Translations under genes and position numbers: made by a program
Shown here: positions 1 to 12,994 of the stretch, piece after piece
How positions within the stretch are numbered: the first letter of the stretch is position 1
How the letters are laid out: every line of letters starts with the position of its first letter
The notes under the pieces: model-generated
Seen by the model: only the letters and a program-made list of their open reading frames with translations
Databases searched by the model: none
Told to the model about the DNA's origin: nothing
Source of the DNA: Epiperipatus broadwayi
Lineage: Eukaryota; Onychophora; Udeonychophora; Euonychophora; Peripatidae
Direction of reading: 5' to 3'
Assembly: GCA_028023455.1 (NCBI GenBank)
Contig: JAQFVV010013350.1
Span: forward strand, 62,001 to 126,000
DNA length: 64,000 bases

Positions 1-540
1 TACCGATAAACTGAAAAATATTGAGATATTTGCCAAGGAATTGCTTGATGTTGGTTAAAAAATGGAACAAATAAGCAATACTTTATGTCAATTTTTAAAA
101 AAATTATAATGGTTTAAGGAAAATGAAGATTAATAGTAAACAGTGGATATCTATTCCATTTATTTCAAATCCACAAGTGAAATTATTTAAGGATATATAT
201 AAGAATGTGTTTAATCTTTCATTCCACATTCCAAACAATATCAATATATTACTCAATAATTCTAAGGATGTCATACCTGCCAAGCAGAAAAGCAATGTCA
301 TATATCAAATTTTTTGTGATTGTATGCAACCATATATAGATGAATCTAGGTGAACTATTGAGAAGAGATTGAGAGAACATGAATTGTAAAAAGTAAAAAT
401 AATGGTAAATTAATGTCTCCTTCAGTTCTCTTTGATCATGAAAAAACATGTAAATATAAATTTAAATTTGATTTTGAAAATGTGAAAATTCTTCATGAAG
501 AGGGAAACCATAATAAAAGAAAAATTAGCAGGCCATTTTT
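1..540 (+). pseudogene. Penelope-like element, linker plus GIY-YIG endonuclease remnant
   Basis: Decayed 3' part of a Penelope-like retroelement. The open stretch at 123-353 reads as the linker after the reverse transcriptase (ISIPFISNPQVKLFKDIYKN, like the PLE pattern of a VPYV block followed by K..K) and then the start of the GIY-YIG nuclease (NVIYQIFCDCMQPYIDESR). A stop at 351-353 interrupts it, and the frame resumes with TIEKRLREHE, which fits the conserved R..EH helix. The GIY core has decayed to VIY and YID, so nuclease activity is unlikely. The reverse transcriptase would lie left of the window. Non-coding AT-rich sequence follows. Confidence 0.7.
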
Positions 541-1491
541 ATAAATAGGAATAAAATGCATTTAATAAATAGACAAGTTGCTAACATTAAAATACAAGAT
601 TCGTGAGATTTGAATTGATGACATTTGCTTCTGCTTTTTTTTGTTTGTTTGTTTTTTTTAATTTAGTGGCAGTTGAGGCAGGTTTAAGAAATTAACCAAA
701 AGTATTTCTGCAGATTTAATGATTGTTTATAATAGTTTGTTACCGTTAAATTTATCATTTTTATTAGAATTATAATTTTCTTTTAATTAATAGACATTTT
801 ATTTATTATTTATATATATATTGTACCGGTCTGTCCATTTCACCCTTTATGGTCTTATAAATCTTTTGACCCACATACGCACTGAGCATGAAAGTGACGT
901 ATGTAATGAGATGAAATAACGAGAATAATTCCCTTGCGATATCAATGGTTAAATATGAAAAGTAAATATCCAAAAAAAAGTACTAGAGGAAGGATATATA
1001 ACCCAAAAAATGAGGTCAATCGAAACCTTCCCTCTTATATCATCCCACACCAGTCCGATTAACTAACGGTGGTCACTCCTTTAATTTACACACCTTTAAA
1101 AGTACTAAAATATTTTTATTTAACCTTTAGTGCCACTCCTGACAAAGAAGTGTATTGTTGACCCTCCCTTTTCCTTCCCAAGAGAGTGTGTAAATAAAAT
1201 GACCACAGTTATATATCATAAGAAAAAAAAAATATAAGTTTGGGACATAAAATGTGAAACAATATAACCCCCTGGTAAGTTATCCCTATCTAGCTCATAA
1301 TTATTTTCCCTATCTCAGGTTAATGATTGGTTTGACCCGTTTGCTTGAAATAACTCTGGTTACATGCTAATGATTGAATAAGTAATTTGAACTAAGCAAA
1401 TAAGAGTGGCAAACCATTTTTTTAATAAAAAAAAAATTTACTCTTTATTATAACTTTTAAATGTTTTATTAGGTTAAAGATTTTATATAAT

Positions 1492-1597
<106 letters not shown>

Positions 1598-2179
1598 AGG
1601 TTAAACATCTATTTACAAAAAAAATTTACATGAAGAAAATGTCATTTAAAAAAATAATTGCATAATGGGTGTGGACTATATCCTTTTCCCCACTTAAAAA
1701 TTAATAGTTTAAGAAACAAATGTATGCAATGAATTTCCCAAGGAAGAAACATAATTCATATCAGTATTAAAACCATTTAAAAATAATATAAAAAAACACA
1801 CTAGTTTGCATGCATGTCTACTGATTACTTCTATGATCAATAAGTTATTAATATTTACACATCTTTAGATTTGGTGCTTAAATATTTATACATGAGACTC
1901 ATCTATGTTTAGTTATTTTAAACGTATAAAATGATGCCTAATAAGAAATAATATGGCTAAAGAACACTCTACATAAGGTATCACCATAGTAAAAGATTAT
2001 GAGGTAAAGATTCTCCATGAAGGAAATCTAAATGAGACATGCATGCAACTATTATATAATATAAGTGATATAAAGATTACATAAAAAAAATAGCTACAAG
2101 TATATAAGAAAAACATATTACTGAGTTATAGAATAAAAAATAAATAAATGAATAAATAAATATCAAGAGATTTAAACTC

Positions 2180-2365
2180 ATCTATATTTACAACTGTTAT
2201 CGAGCAGACCACATGAACTACTCGATAGGGTGGACAGGGCTTCCTTCTCCATTACACATATCAAAGAGTCCTTGCTATCAGGTCTTGGGTGGCTTCTTTC
2301 AAAACATTGTAGGGCTTCAGGGATGAACTGGCAGTGTACTGCTGCTGGTGACCGACTCCATGGTT
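2180..2365 (-). other. GC-richer island with short open frame, unrecognised
   Basis: This block is near 48 % GC in a background of about 25 %. The minus strand stays open for about 60 codons and reads like protein (PWSRSPAAVHCQFIPEALQC near the start, then SHPRPDSKDSL and VMEKEALSTLSSS). It has no clear start codon context and no clear splice acceptor. I do not recognise the product. A fragment of an old transposon is as likely as a host exon. Confidence 0.3.
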
Positions 2366-3487
2366 TTTTTGTTTAGTGGAAAACTATAATGGCCATCTTT
2401 AATAGGTACTTGTTCGAAGATTTATAGTTTTACTTCTTGTCAGTAGATTGTTTTTAACATGACTGATTTTATTACCACTTTCACACCTTTCTTCTTTTTA
2501 ATTCAGCTTTAACTTTCTTTATGATAATGTAATATTGGATCTGGTGGAGTTTCAAAATCCATTTTTATTACTAGGCATTTCTTCACAGTGATATAATATC
2601 AGATCTTACTGCTTCCTTAGACAGCTCATACACAACTTTGATTTTCTCCCAAAATCTACATCTGCCTGCTTGGACTGATCATGAGTGACTTTTAGTTGTT
2701 TTGTTTGTTTTTTTTAATCATGAGTGACTGACTTTTTCCACCTAATAGATAGAACCTATGGTCCCTTTCAGCCACTTAAACTACCCCCCTACGAGTTATT
2801 GCATCAGCCTATAATCATTTAAAATATACCTTATACATTCCTTAATTTTATTTGTTACAAAGTATACTTTTTTAATCATAGAAATTATACAGTTTCCATC
2901 TTAAATAATTAGAGCACCCATTATGCTTCTTTACATTAGATAAGACCAACTTTTAATTTTTTGTCTTTAAAACAAATCAAAAGAACAAATTTTCTTTTAC
3001 CACAAAACATTCCCTTTTATCTTTTGTTCTTTTTATATACAAAAAAAATACATTCCAATTTATCAAAAGGTTTTCCTTATAATTACTAAAAACAAAATCC
3101 ATTACAGTGAAAATATAAAATTTGACATTATATATTTTTCTTTCTTCAAAAAAAAATTTATTTAAAAATATCAGAAAAACAAACATTTCAGGATACGTAT
3201 ATCGGAACATTACAAATAAAATAAAAATACTCCCAACGTAAACTAAAATCATCGCAAATTTAAAACTATTCTTTATGTAGCTTTTTTTTATAAGATAAAT
3301 TCATTAATAATCCAACACATACATTTGTACTGTGGGTGAAATGGGAATACAGTATAGACCAAACCCAGTTATTTACTTCACATATATAAACATTTATACG
3401 TGTTTTAATTATGATCTATTTAATCGATTTTATATTAAATTCTAATCCTTTTTAAAGATTAGCTGTGTGCATGGCCGTTATACATGG

Positions 3488-3493
3488 TCTGGC

Positions 3494-3572
<79 letters not shown>
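3488..3572. repeat. (TA)n microsatellite after a GGCACAA terminus
   Basis: A long TA tract directly follows GGTCTGGCACAA, the same kind of terminus seen at about 12955, 40750 and 51900. The open frame on the reverse strand is only the Ile-Tyr translation of the repeat. Confidence 0.95.
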
Positions 3573-3578
<6 letters not shown>

Positions 3579-4716
3579 CAATGCACTAGAATAAAACTAC
3601 AAAATTTTACTGCTGTGAGAGTTTGATAATATTTAAATATTAATGCATTGCTACTGAAATCATAATAGATAAATAACTTCACTGCAATAATTTAAAATAT
3701 ACTAGCTACTATTATCATAAACATATAAATAATATTAGTAACCTTTAAGGTTATCATTATTTTAATGTTATGTAAATAATTGTAGTTATATAAATGTCCA
3801 TATATACTTCCATTAGTCTTGAGCTAGTTGTAGATCTCAAAGATCCTGATGACAGTGAATAAGAGAAAATACATAATATTTAAACTAAGCTTAATAGTAA
3901 GTAACTTCACTGCAACAAAATAATGATTAATAAACGAATGATTTAATTAGATGTAGCAATAAATAAAAAAATGAAAGTCTGATAAATACTCTTAAATGTA
4001 GGTAGATCATTTTTATTTCTATTATTTACAAATAACTAGAAATATTTCAATACATTGAAAAACTATGCAACAAAATAGCACAAATATATGCTCACAAACA
4101 TGTGTACATTATAATAGAAAATAATTCAATTATTAATATACCAATAAGTATTCTATTTTAGTATGTAAATAGTGAATGGATTTAAATATGTGAAGCTATA
4201 TATCTATACACACTATGTTCACATAAAGATAGCTTAATTTTTCACATTTAACCCATTAATAAAAAGGCTAAAATTATTCTATTTTAAACTTGCATAAATA
4301 ATAATAAATATTATATGTATTTCAATCACATATATAAAAATATTTCAATTATTAATTCTCAATTTTCTTTAACATTTAAACCCAATTCCCTTTGCAATTT
4401 ATACAAAATACAAATATATTAAAACTAAATATCAAAATCAGAAATTTCATTTCACTTTTCTAACTCTAAAATAAAATTGTGTTGTTTATTAATGATTAGT
4501 CACTTTGTTTTATTAGCTAATTCATTTCCCTACTTCCTTCAAAAGTTATTTACTTTTAAACCAAATTGGTATAGTTTTGCTTTACAACAGTAAACAAAAA
4601 TAGATTTTTGATAATGGCAGTGTAAATAGTTGAAAATATATATTATTAGTAAATATTTGCTCACTAAACATTTTTCCCTCTATAGTTTTTGAAAAAAAAT
4701 ACAGTATCAACATATG

Positions 4717-5364
4717 CAAGTTATTAATTTTGTAACTTGCTCTAGCTTGCAATTAATGATCACTAGATGGAGCTTTACCAATAGATCCTAAACAAACTTT
4801 TTGTTTACATAAAGGCTAAGAGAGACAGAATTCAATATCTCTTTCATTAACTCCAACCACCAGACCATGGTTTCGAGCTAGTTGGCTCACCTCAGTGATG
4901 GGTAGGAGAACAGAAACTAGATCTAAATACTGACTCTACAATCAGCATTTTATGAAACAAGTTTTTATCAGTTTGAAAGCATGAATTTTTCAGATACATA
5001 AATATCTTCAAATCCAGTCAAACAAACTAGACAGCTATATGGGTCTGGTATCAGTTCAGTTTCAAACTGGTATCAGTTCAGTTTCAAACTAATATCAGTT
5101 CAGTTTCAAACCAATAGAAACTTGTTTCATATATGTCTGATTTAGAGTCAGTATTTAGATCTAGTTTCTGTTCTCCTACCCATCAGTGAGATGAGCCAAC
5201 TAGCTCAAAACCATGGTCTGATGGTTGGAGTTAATGAAAGAGATATTGAATTATGTTTCTCTTAGCATTTATGTAAACAAAAAGCTTGTTTAGGAGCTAT
5301 TGGTAAAGCTCCATCTAATGATCATTAATTGCAAGTTAGAGCAAGTTACGAAATTTATAACTTG
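4717..5364. mobile_element. Foldback element with about 250-bp inverted arms
   Basis: The left arm (4717-4968) and right arm (5116-5364) are inverted copies with few mismatches. Both contain the ACCATGGT core, the AGATCTAGTTTCTGTTCTCC block and the terminal CAAGTTATnAATTTnGTAACTTGC. The loop carries three tandem 21-bp units built on TATCAGTTCAGTTTCAAAC (about 5047-5109). There is no coding sequence. This fits a non-autonomous foldback or MITE-like DNA element. Parts of it recur at 12995-13569. Confidence 0.85.
5047..5109. repeat. Three tandem 21-bp units in the foldback loop
   Basis: TATCAGTTCAGTTTCAAAC-type units repeat three times, with changes only in the joining bases. Confidence 0.9.
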
Positions 5365-5394
5365 TTTTGTTTATCATATATATATATATATTGA

Positions 5395-5566
5395 TTCAGA
5401 CTTTTCAGTACCAGAAAGTAGAACAATGTTAATTAAGGAACTATCAAAATTTAAGATAGATTTAACTGCTTTCAATCATTCTAAAAAAGAAAATTTAATC
5501 GGAAGTGTAGCTAGATATATATATTGTATGGAAGAGCACATCATTCAGAAAAAAGCGAATTTATAG
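5395..5566 (+). pseudogene. LINE endonuclease N-terminal remnant (probable)
   Basis: The frame reads VPESRTMLIKELSKFKIDL followed by TAFNHSKKENLIGSVARYIY. This matches the general layout of the apurinic-type LINE endonuclease: an ELxxxxIDIxALSET block and then a Gly/Tyr-rich strand. The catalytic glutamate expected in the SETR block is replaced here (NHSKK), so it would be inactive. Downstream sequence up to about 6100 may continue the decayed domain (CCKENGCMHAQNN resembles an N-E-N-G-L block). It may come from the same LINE family as 13879-15160. The call rests on pattern only. Confidence 0.4.
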
Positions 5567-6320
5567 TACTGAATTTGTTGTAAAGTGTATTTTCCAACAT
5601 TATTCCTTGCTGAATAATGTTATTACAGCAATAACATTAAAATATCAAAATTAGTTTTTTGGAGACAATCATTTATATGTGGTACAAACAATAAATATTG
5701 GCCTAATGTTGTTGTAAATAATATTACTGGTAAAATAAATTTAAATGATCTGTTATTATTGAATTTGGGCTACACATTGAATGACTATAGATAGACAAAT
5801 TGCTGTAAAGAAAATGGATGCATGCATGCTCAAAATAATGACATTTAACAGATTGCATTACAATTAGGAATAAGAATGCAAGAAAAAATTATGTTGCATG
5901 AGTATTTTCAGGTTCAAATTAGTGGGCAGATTGTACATTGATCTGCTGCAATATTAAAATAGTAGTAGCATTAAAATTAGATATTGTTTTAGTCATATTT
6001 GCAATAAATTTATTCTCTGTTTTTTTTAAAAATAGATGCTATATTTACATTAACTATAAAATAATAAAATTTCTAATTTGGATGTTCAGAATTGTCCTAC
6101 AAATTGTGGAGAGGTGAAAATCCTTTAGTGAGATTATTGAAGATATAAATAATTCACTAAACAAGAATAAACATAAATAGATAATTGTAAATGGTTTATT
6201 GCTATGGAAAAGTGACTGAGTTTGAAATGTAGTATCTTGAGTGCTGGCAGTTCTATCAATCCAACTTCTTTTGGATTCTTAAGAAATAAAATCATTCATA
6301 TATATATTAAAATATATATA
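5567..6320 (+). other. Decayed sequence downstream of the LINE remnant
   Basis: There is no intact frame. Weak LINE-like peptides appear in shifting frames to about 6100; after that I see only AT-rich sequence running into a short TA tract. Confidence 0.4.
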
Positions 6321-6325
6321 TATAT

Positions 6326-6578
6326 TGTAACCTACTAGAATGAGATGGGGGTATGAGCAAGAGAAAAGAAGAAAATACTAATAATGGAATAGAAGAGAAT
6401 AGAGGGAGAAAATTATGAAATGGAGGTAAAAATGATGATGATGAAAGGTAAGTGGAAAGAAAGAGGGAGAAAAGAAAAGGAAGAGAAAAGAAAGAGAAAG
6501 AAAAAGAAATAATGCTAATAATGAAATGAGAGAGGGGTGTGAAAAAGAAAGAGAAATATAATGCTAATAATGAAATGA
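6326..6578 (+). repeat. Gap-flanking duplicate, left copy
   Basis: It starts TGTAACCTACTAGAATGAGA after a TA tract and runs to the assembly gap. The same sequence resumes after the gap at 7084-7336 with only a few differences, including one extra ATG triplet in the right copy. It is purine-rich with no coding sequence. Confidence 0.9.
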
Positions 6579-7078
6579 NNNNNNNNNNNNNNNNNNNNNN
6601 NNNNNNNNNNNNNNNNNNNNNNNNNNNNNNNNNNNNNNNNNNNNNNNNNNNNNNNNNNNNNNNNNNNNNNNNNNNNNNNNNNNNNNNNNNNNNNNNNNNN
6701 NNNNNNNNNNNNNNNNNNNNNNNNNNNNNNNNNNNNNNNNNNNNNNNNNNNNNNNNNNNNNNNNNNNNNNNNNNNNNNNNNNNNNNNNNNNNNNNNNNNN
6801 NNNNNNNNNNNNNNNNNNNNNNNNNNNNNNNNNNNNNNNNNNNNNNNNNNNNNNNNNNNNNNNNNNNNNNNNNNNNNNNNNNNNNNNNNNNNNNNNNNNN
6901 NNNNNNNNNNNNNNNNNNNNNNNNNNNNNNNNNNNNNNNNNNNNNNNNNNNNNNNNNNNNNNNNNNNNNNNNNNNNNNNNNNNNNNNNNNNNNNNNNNNN
7001 NNNNNNNNNNNNNNNNNNNNNNNNNNNNNNNNNNNNNNNNNNNNNNNNNNNNNNNNNNNNNNNNNNNNNNNNNNNNNN
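6579..7078. other. Assembly gap, exactly 500 N
   Basis: A run of exactly 500 undetermined bases, the usual placeholder for a gap of unknown size. The translated X runs across it are meaningless. Confidence 0.99.
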
Positions 7079-7083
7079 ATATA

Positions 7084-7860
7084 TTGTAACCTACTAGAAT
7101 GAGATGGGGGTATGAGCAAGAGAAAAGAAGAAAATACTAATAATGGAATAGAAGAGAATAGAGGGAGAAAATTATAAAATAGAGGTAAAAATGATGATGA
7201 TGATGAAAGGTAAGTGGAAAGAAAGAGGGAGAAAAGAAAAGGAAGAGAAAAGAAAGAGAAAGAAAAAGAAATAATGCTAATAATGAAATGAGAGAGGGGT
7301 GTGAAAAAGAAAGAGAAATATAATGCTAATAATGAAATGAGAGAGGGATGTGAAAAAGAAAGAGAAAGAGAAATATAATGCTAATAATGAAATGAGAGAG
7401 GGGGAAAGAGAAAGAGAAGGGGAAAGAATAAAGAAAAAAATGCTAATAATGAAATGGAGGTAGGGAAAAAGAAAGAGAAAGAGAGAGTTATGATGCTACT
7501 AAAGAGATGGAAAAGAAGGGAAAGAGAGAGAAAGAGAGATATATAATGCTACTAAAGAGATGGAGATAATGATAATGGTAAAAATAAATGATGGAAAAAA
7601 AAGAATTGAGAGGGAAAAGAAATGGGGAAAAGTAATAGAAATGATATATATAATGGAGAGAGAGAAAAAATGAGATGATTGGAAAGATATGAAAGAGAGA
7701 TATAAGAAGAAGATGGAATAAAAGAGAAGGAAATGAAATGTGATGATAGAAGAAACTCTTAACGAATGTTTTAAAGGGCTGAGATAATAAAAGATATGAG
7801 AAATGACATGAAAAGAAATGGAATAAAATTGAAATGAAATGAAATAAAATATAAATTAGA
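7084..7860 (+). repeat. Purine-rich minisatellite
   Basis: Repeats of about 45-60 bp built on AATGCTAATAATGAAATGAG, separated by GAAAGAGAAA-type purine runs, decaying rightward. It includes the right-hand copy of the sequence on the other side of the gap. The strand is almost entirely A and G. The Ser/Phe/Leu-rich open frame on the reverse strand is an artefact of this composition. Confidence 0.85.
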
Positions 7861-10800
7861 GACCTAAATGACTCGGCTCAGTGGGGTTACAATGAATTTA
7901 AAGAAAAGAGAAGATGATCCAGAAATGTATAATCAAGTAAAGATCAAATCCAATACTGATGAACTATAACTACTACAGCATATTGATCTTTTAATAAACC
8001 ATAGAAAAGATTATCTAAATCACTACTCAATGCTTACCATATTAGTCTTACCAATAAATTATACACTCTCTGAATAAGACCTATGATGCTTTACTTTATA
8101 AAATTATCTTACAGAATTATATTTACTAAAACAACAAGAGTAAATAACCTCAGGGATTTTAAAACTAACACTCTTGTGCAAAATTAAAGTTTAAGTTAAC
8201 TTGCCTAATAAAGAATTACTGTGATTAATAAATAAATGAGTGATATCTTAGCTGACCATAAAATAATTATAATATGTTCAATCTTAAAATAATAAACAAA
8301 AACAAATATTAATTCGCAAAATTTAGTGAATCAATTTGAATTTAAACTAATAATGGCCTATTATCTAAGATATTACTTGAGCAGAGAAAAGAGCAAGGGT
8401 ACTTTTAATGCCTTTCTATACTCACAGACAACCATTAAAGACCTCAAATATAAATAGATTAGAATTCTTTAAATATATGAGATTTAAGATGATGATAGAT
8501 GATGTGCAGTGAATATAAGATAACGTCCAGTTTTTAAAATAATATTAATTAAAATATTCTTCTGAAGTACTAATATTGTTAATCTGATATTGCATAATTT
8601 TTAGTCTGAAAGATAAACTGATAATTTAAAAAATAAACTTTTAACTAAGTATTTAATTATGTATCTGCTATAATGCAATTATCTGTATTTATGATTCAAT
8701 GTGAGAATCATTTACTTTATCATAGTTTTTTTAATTTTCAAGACAATATCAACTATATTTAATTAACTTAGAATATCCTTGTGAATTTCTGAAGTGAAGA
8801 TTTAATAACTTTAAAATTTTAAGATTTTATGAACTTTGAACCCACGACACAAATATATTGTCATATAAAAGTAAAACAAACAAAACAAAACTTTTGAAAT
8901 AATAATAATTTGATTTATTAATAATGAGAAGAAATGTTTATAAATGTAGTAGAATACAAACAGTGCCAATACCGCACTAAGATTTAATATAATTATTTGG
9001 ACTCTTAACAGTTTTATTTAACTTACACTAATACACTTAATAACAGACCAAAGTTATTCACTGTTACTTTCTTTTAATAATTATATTTTTCTCAAAAAAA
9101 AATATTTTAAACTTTAATTATCATATGTACTTAATAAGCACACTACTATTCTTCTTTATTAGAATAATTTATACCACTATTGTGTCATCTAATAATCAGA
9201 ATAACACACAGAATTATGTTTATATTGAAAACCCTGATCTTAATTTTATACTCCTCAACTGAACAAACGCTAAGTTGGAATAAGCATATTCAACAATACT
9301 TTTTAAAAATATCATCACTAATTCCATGGATATAACTAATATCACAGCTAGAGATAGGTTTAAATCAGATTAAGCTAATATTAAAATTAAACTAACTTAA
9401 GTGTATGGAACAATCATTCATCAGAGATCAGTTATACTTTTTTTAAAAAAAATAACTTTAGTCCACATAAAATTAGTCCCTCAATGTTTTAATGATAATG
9501 ATGTAACAGACTTACAAATCCAGTTGTGAAATTCTGGATGAAAATATTAAATTATTATCTGTGAATTGCCACTTATACCATATGCATATTTAACATACTT
9601 TAAAATAACTATAACTTATTGTTGGTTAGCTTGTGTGTAATAAAACTATCATAGCAACACAATTCAAACATTGATATACCTATGAGCCTTAAATTAGCTA
9701 CAACTACCTGAAGAAATACATGTCCTCAAACAAGCTTATCTTGTCATGACAAATCCAAAACAAATGCAACATCACCTACTGTGGTGGAATTAGCATTAAG
9801 TCATCATGAATGATAAGCAAAAACATATATAAAAATACTAAGCTCTTCAGAGCTGGAAAAGAATGTGGTGGTTTCCAAAATATCCAACTACGAGGCAAAA
9901 TAAAGATGTCTGGAATTCATCTTTAGTACATCTGGGAACAGGAACACACTCCAGAAAAGCACAATCCTCTCATGGGATTTCCAATGCTTATAAATGTGAT
10001 CAACATCACTGAAAAATTCAATACAATATCCCCTTTTTGGGAACAAGCACTATCAAATCATGGAAATACAATACAATAAGGATGGAGGATTTTATCTACT
10101 CCAAAAGCATATTCAAAAATTATAAACTAAACCTAACTCTTGAGGCTAACAAATTCTAACTAATAGCAAGATATATACTTCACTTAAACTAACTAAGTTA
10201 TTTCCAAGAAATTTATAAAATACAAAATGTATATCTAATGTTCGAACCAACAAAGCAAACTATGTGTCAACTGACTACTGTAAAAAAATACTTTAATTAT
10301 ATGCATATAAAATTCTAGGCAAGGCACAATGCTCACATAACAAAATATTAAATGCTAAAATATAGTGACTAGTGGACTTTTAAAATTGTAAATTAAATGC
10401 AAGAATATTTACTTCTCGATGAATATAAAATATTTGTAGTTATTATTAATATAACATTTATAAAACAAATGAATGGATATTCTCTGATAAACTTCTTTAG
10501 TAAATTTAAAATAAAAATTGAGTAAAACATCCCATTTATATGAAAATAAGACTGTGATATTTAAATCTCTATAATAAAATTATTAAATGGAAACTAGCTA
10601 ATGTAATGCTTAATAAATCAACTAAATCTACTTAAGAATGGCAAAGAGAATTTGCTCATTAAATAAACCTATTTCGTTTTTAAAATTATAACCTTAGTTT
10701 ACCTGTATATTTATGCAAAAGTGTTACAAAAAAAAATAATATCATAAATATTTTTATGGTTTCATTCTTTTTTTTTTTTAAATCAATAAAGCATACCATA

Positions 10801-12990
10801 AAAAAAAATAATACATTAATTCAAGATCATATTTCGGCTCCGTGATGATTTTTCCATTTCATAATGTGTAGACAATTTTATCCAAGTTAAGATATCTATC
10901 TGAATTCGAAGCTTCAGTTAATACATTTATACACATGGCAATCATTTCCAAATGAAAATGTTCAATAGTTCATTAATAATATTTTTTAAAACAATTTTAA
11001 AAAAAATAAATAAATAATAAGATTAAGCTGGCATGAAACAAAATAAATTCTTCAGCTGAACACACTTTAAATTATTTATAGGATCCCGAGTACAAAATTG
11101 CATATAGTAATAATAATATATAATTCTTTTTCTGAATTTCTTTATCCTCTTTTAGGAAAATGCTCCTTTTGAAATATAGTTTTTTTTAAGTACTTTTTCT
11201 AATAATATTCCAAGATGTATTTATTTTTAAAATTAATTTCCTTTGTTTACTTTTAAATATGAGTGTAGAAAATTTTTTACTGTTCAAGACATGTCTCCGT
11301 TTATATGCTATATTTAATGGCATAAAGTTATTTTTAAATACTGACAAGTATGGCCATTTATAATGGACCCAATAACTATAAATTCATTATTAATCCTTAC
11401 AAATTGCTTTAAAGTTTTATTTCGAAATACGTGTCCTTTCTTACTGTGAAAATAAGAATTATCCTTTAAAATGTATATATAATCTGTTTGCGTTTAGCTA
11501 AACAAATCATTTTCATATATGTCAAGATATAAGTAATCACTTTTCCATTTTAAAAATAATAATAATAATAATCCTTTATAGTTTCACAGTAATTGAACGT
11601 AGCAGCTTCTTTATAATGTTTTTTTTAAACTTTAAAAAAATTTTTTTTATATATATACTTTTAATCTAAGAGGAAAAATAATTAGCATTTTACTTTCAAA
11701 ATAGTTTAATACAACCAAACGCTTATCTATGGAAGTAATTAATAGTTTGTTCCTTAACCTTACTTCCAAGTAAAGAAAAATAAACAAGTTAAAGTCATTT
11801 AATATGTGAGACGCTTTATTTATTCTAGACATTTTTAACTATAATTTCTATGCCTCGACTGAAATTCACATTGTCAGAAAAACGTATTACCTTTTCTTTT
11901 AGCCCTCCTTCATTACAAGACGATTTTAAATATTTTAGACAGACTTGTATTTTTTTAAAAATATCAAGTTCTAAAAAAAAAAAATTACTTTTATTAACAA
12001 AATTTTTTTTAAGATCCAGTACCAGTTGAATCAAAATAAGATCAGCCCCTGAATGACACCTCGATCTTCGTTTTATCTCACAATTTTTCATCCACCTACA
12101 ATTCATTTAAAAACCAATAAAAACTATTTCATTAAATTTTAATATTCTGACCAACCAGCTGTGGAATCAATCTACTGACGTAATCAATATAATTTTCCCA
12201 TACCACGTGACCTTCAGCTGCAAAGTCAAAATTTTATTGTTAACAAATATTGTGCAATAATTTTTTAATGATATTTTATACAACCCAATAGTAATAAATA
12301 TAAAATTTAAAGTTATACACTTTATTAAACCCATAAATATTTCATTGTAATAATTTTATCCACACATTTGCTTTATTTACTTATTTTAAACAATATTGGA
12401 ATTAAATTATTTTTCTTGTGTTTCGATGCCAATGCATGCACATATTCTCACATACATCTGTCCTTACATTAATTGTTTAAAATTATTTTTAGAATTACAA
12501 CAATAAAATGTTAACGATTATTTAATCTAACTAACTTTTATAACTACAATGCTAATCTACAAAACTGATAACAAATATTCTTATCTTTTTCTTTTAATAA
12601 AAACTTACATATCATTTTATTAAAATTTATTACTTAATTATTCCAACTTAATAATAATATCTTATTATTATTCTTTAGACATTAGAATGGATTATACGAT
12701 AGTTATTTTAGAATACATTTAATACTATTTATCAATTCACAATTATTTTTTAACATTTACTTATGTTAAATTATTACTTATCATCCCTTATCAAACCAAC
12801 TGACATTATTAAAATATTTAGATTATCCTATTTTAATAATTAACTGAGTTATTTTCCCTTTTTATCATCATTATTTTTTTTAAATCCAAAATTTTAAACA
12901 AAAGGTTAAGAAAAGATAACCTTGATTACCTCTTGGAACTAAGTGACACGTCACTTAGGTACAAGATATATATATATATGAAAAACAAAA
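7861..12990. other. AT-rich non-coding stretch, possible body of a long repeat
   Basis: I see no gene in about 5 kb. A TTGTAACCTA start at about 6325 and a TTAGGTACAAG end at 12956-12966, both touching TA repeats, would make one element of about 6.6 kb with short imperfect inverted ends. Just before the right end, TAAGTGAC and GTCACTTA form a hairpin. Parts (around 7870-8200) resemble 16560-16920 in order and wording (CTCAGTGGG, then CAGGGATTTTAA against CAGGGAATTTAA). The boundaries are inferred. Confidence 0.35.
12110..12225 (-). promoter_or_regulatory. Possible promoter-like motif cluster
   Basis: Within 115 bp there is a CCAAT, an ACTGACGTAATC (CRE-like), and CCACGTGACCTTCA, which joins an E-box CACGTG to TGAAGGTCA (a nuclear receptor half-site with extension). 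A minus-strand frame of 93 codons starts just downstream (ATG at 12106) but is unrecognised and Lys/Phe-rich at its end. The cluster may be chance. Confidence 0.25.
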
Positions 12991-12994
12991 AAGC

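Noticed and set aside
2977-3252. 91-codon minus-strand frame rich in Phe and Ile
   Set aside because: Composition is what AT-rich DNA gives by chance; no motif, no splice or promoter context.
6307-7119. Long open frames across the N gap
   Set aside because: They consist of undetermined residues plus translation of a purine-rich minisatellite.
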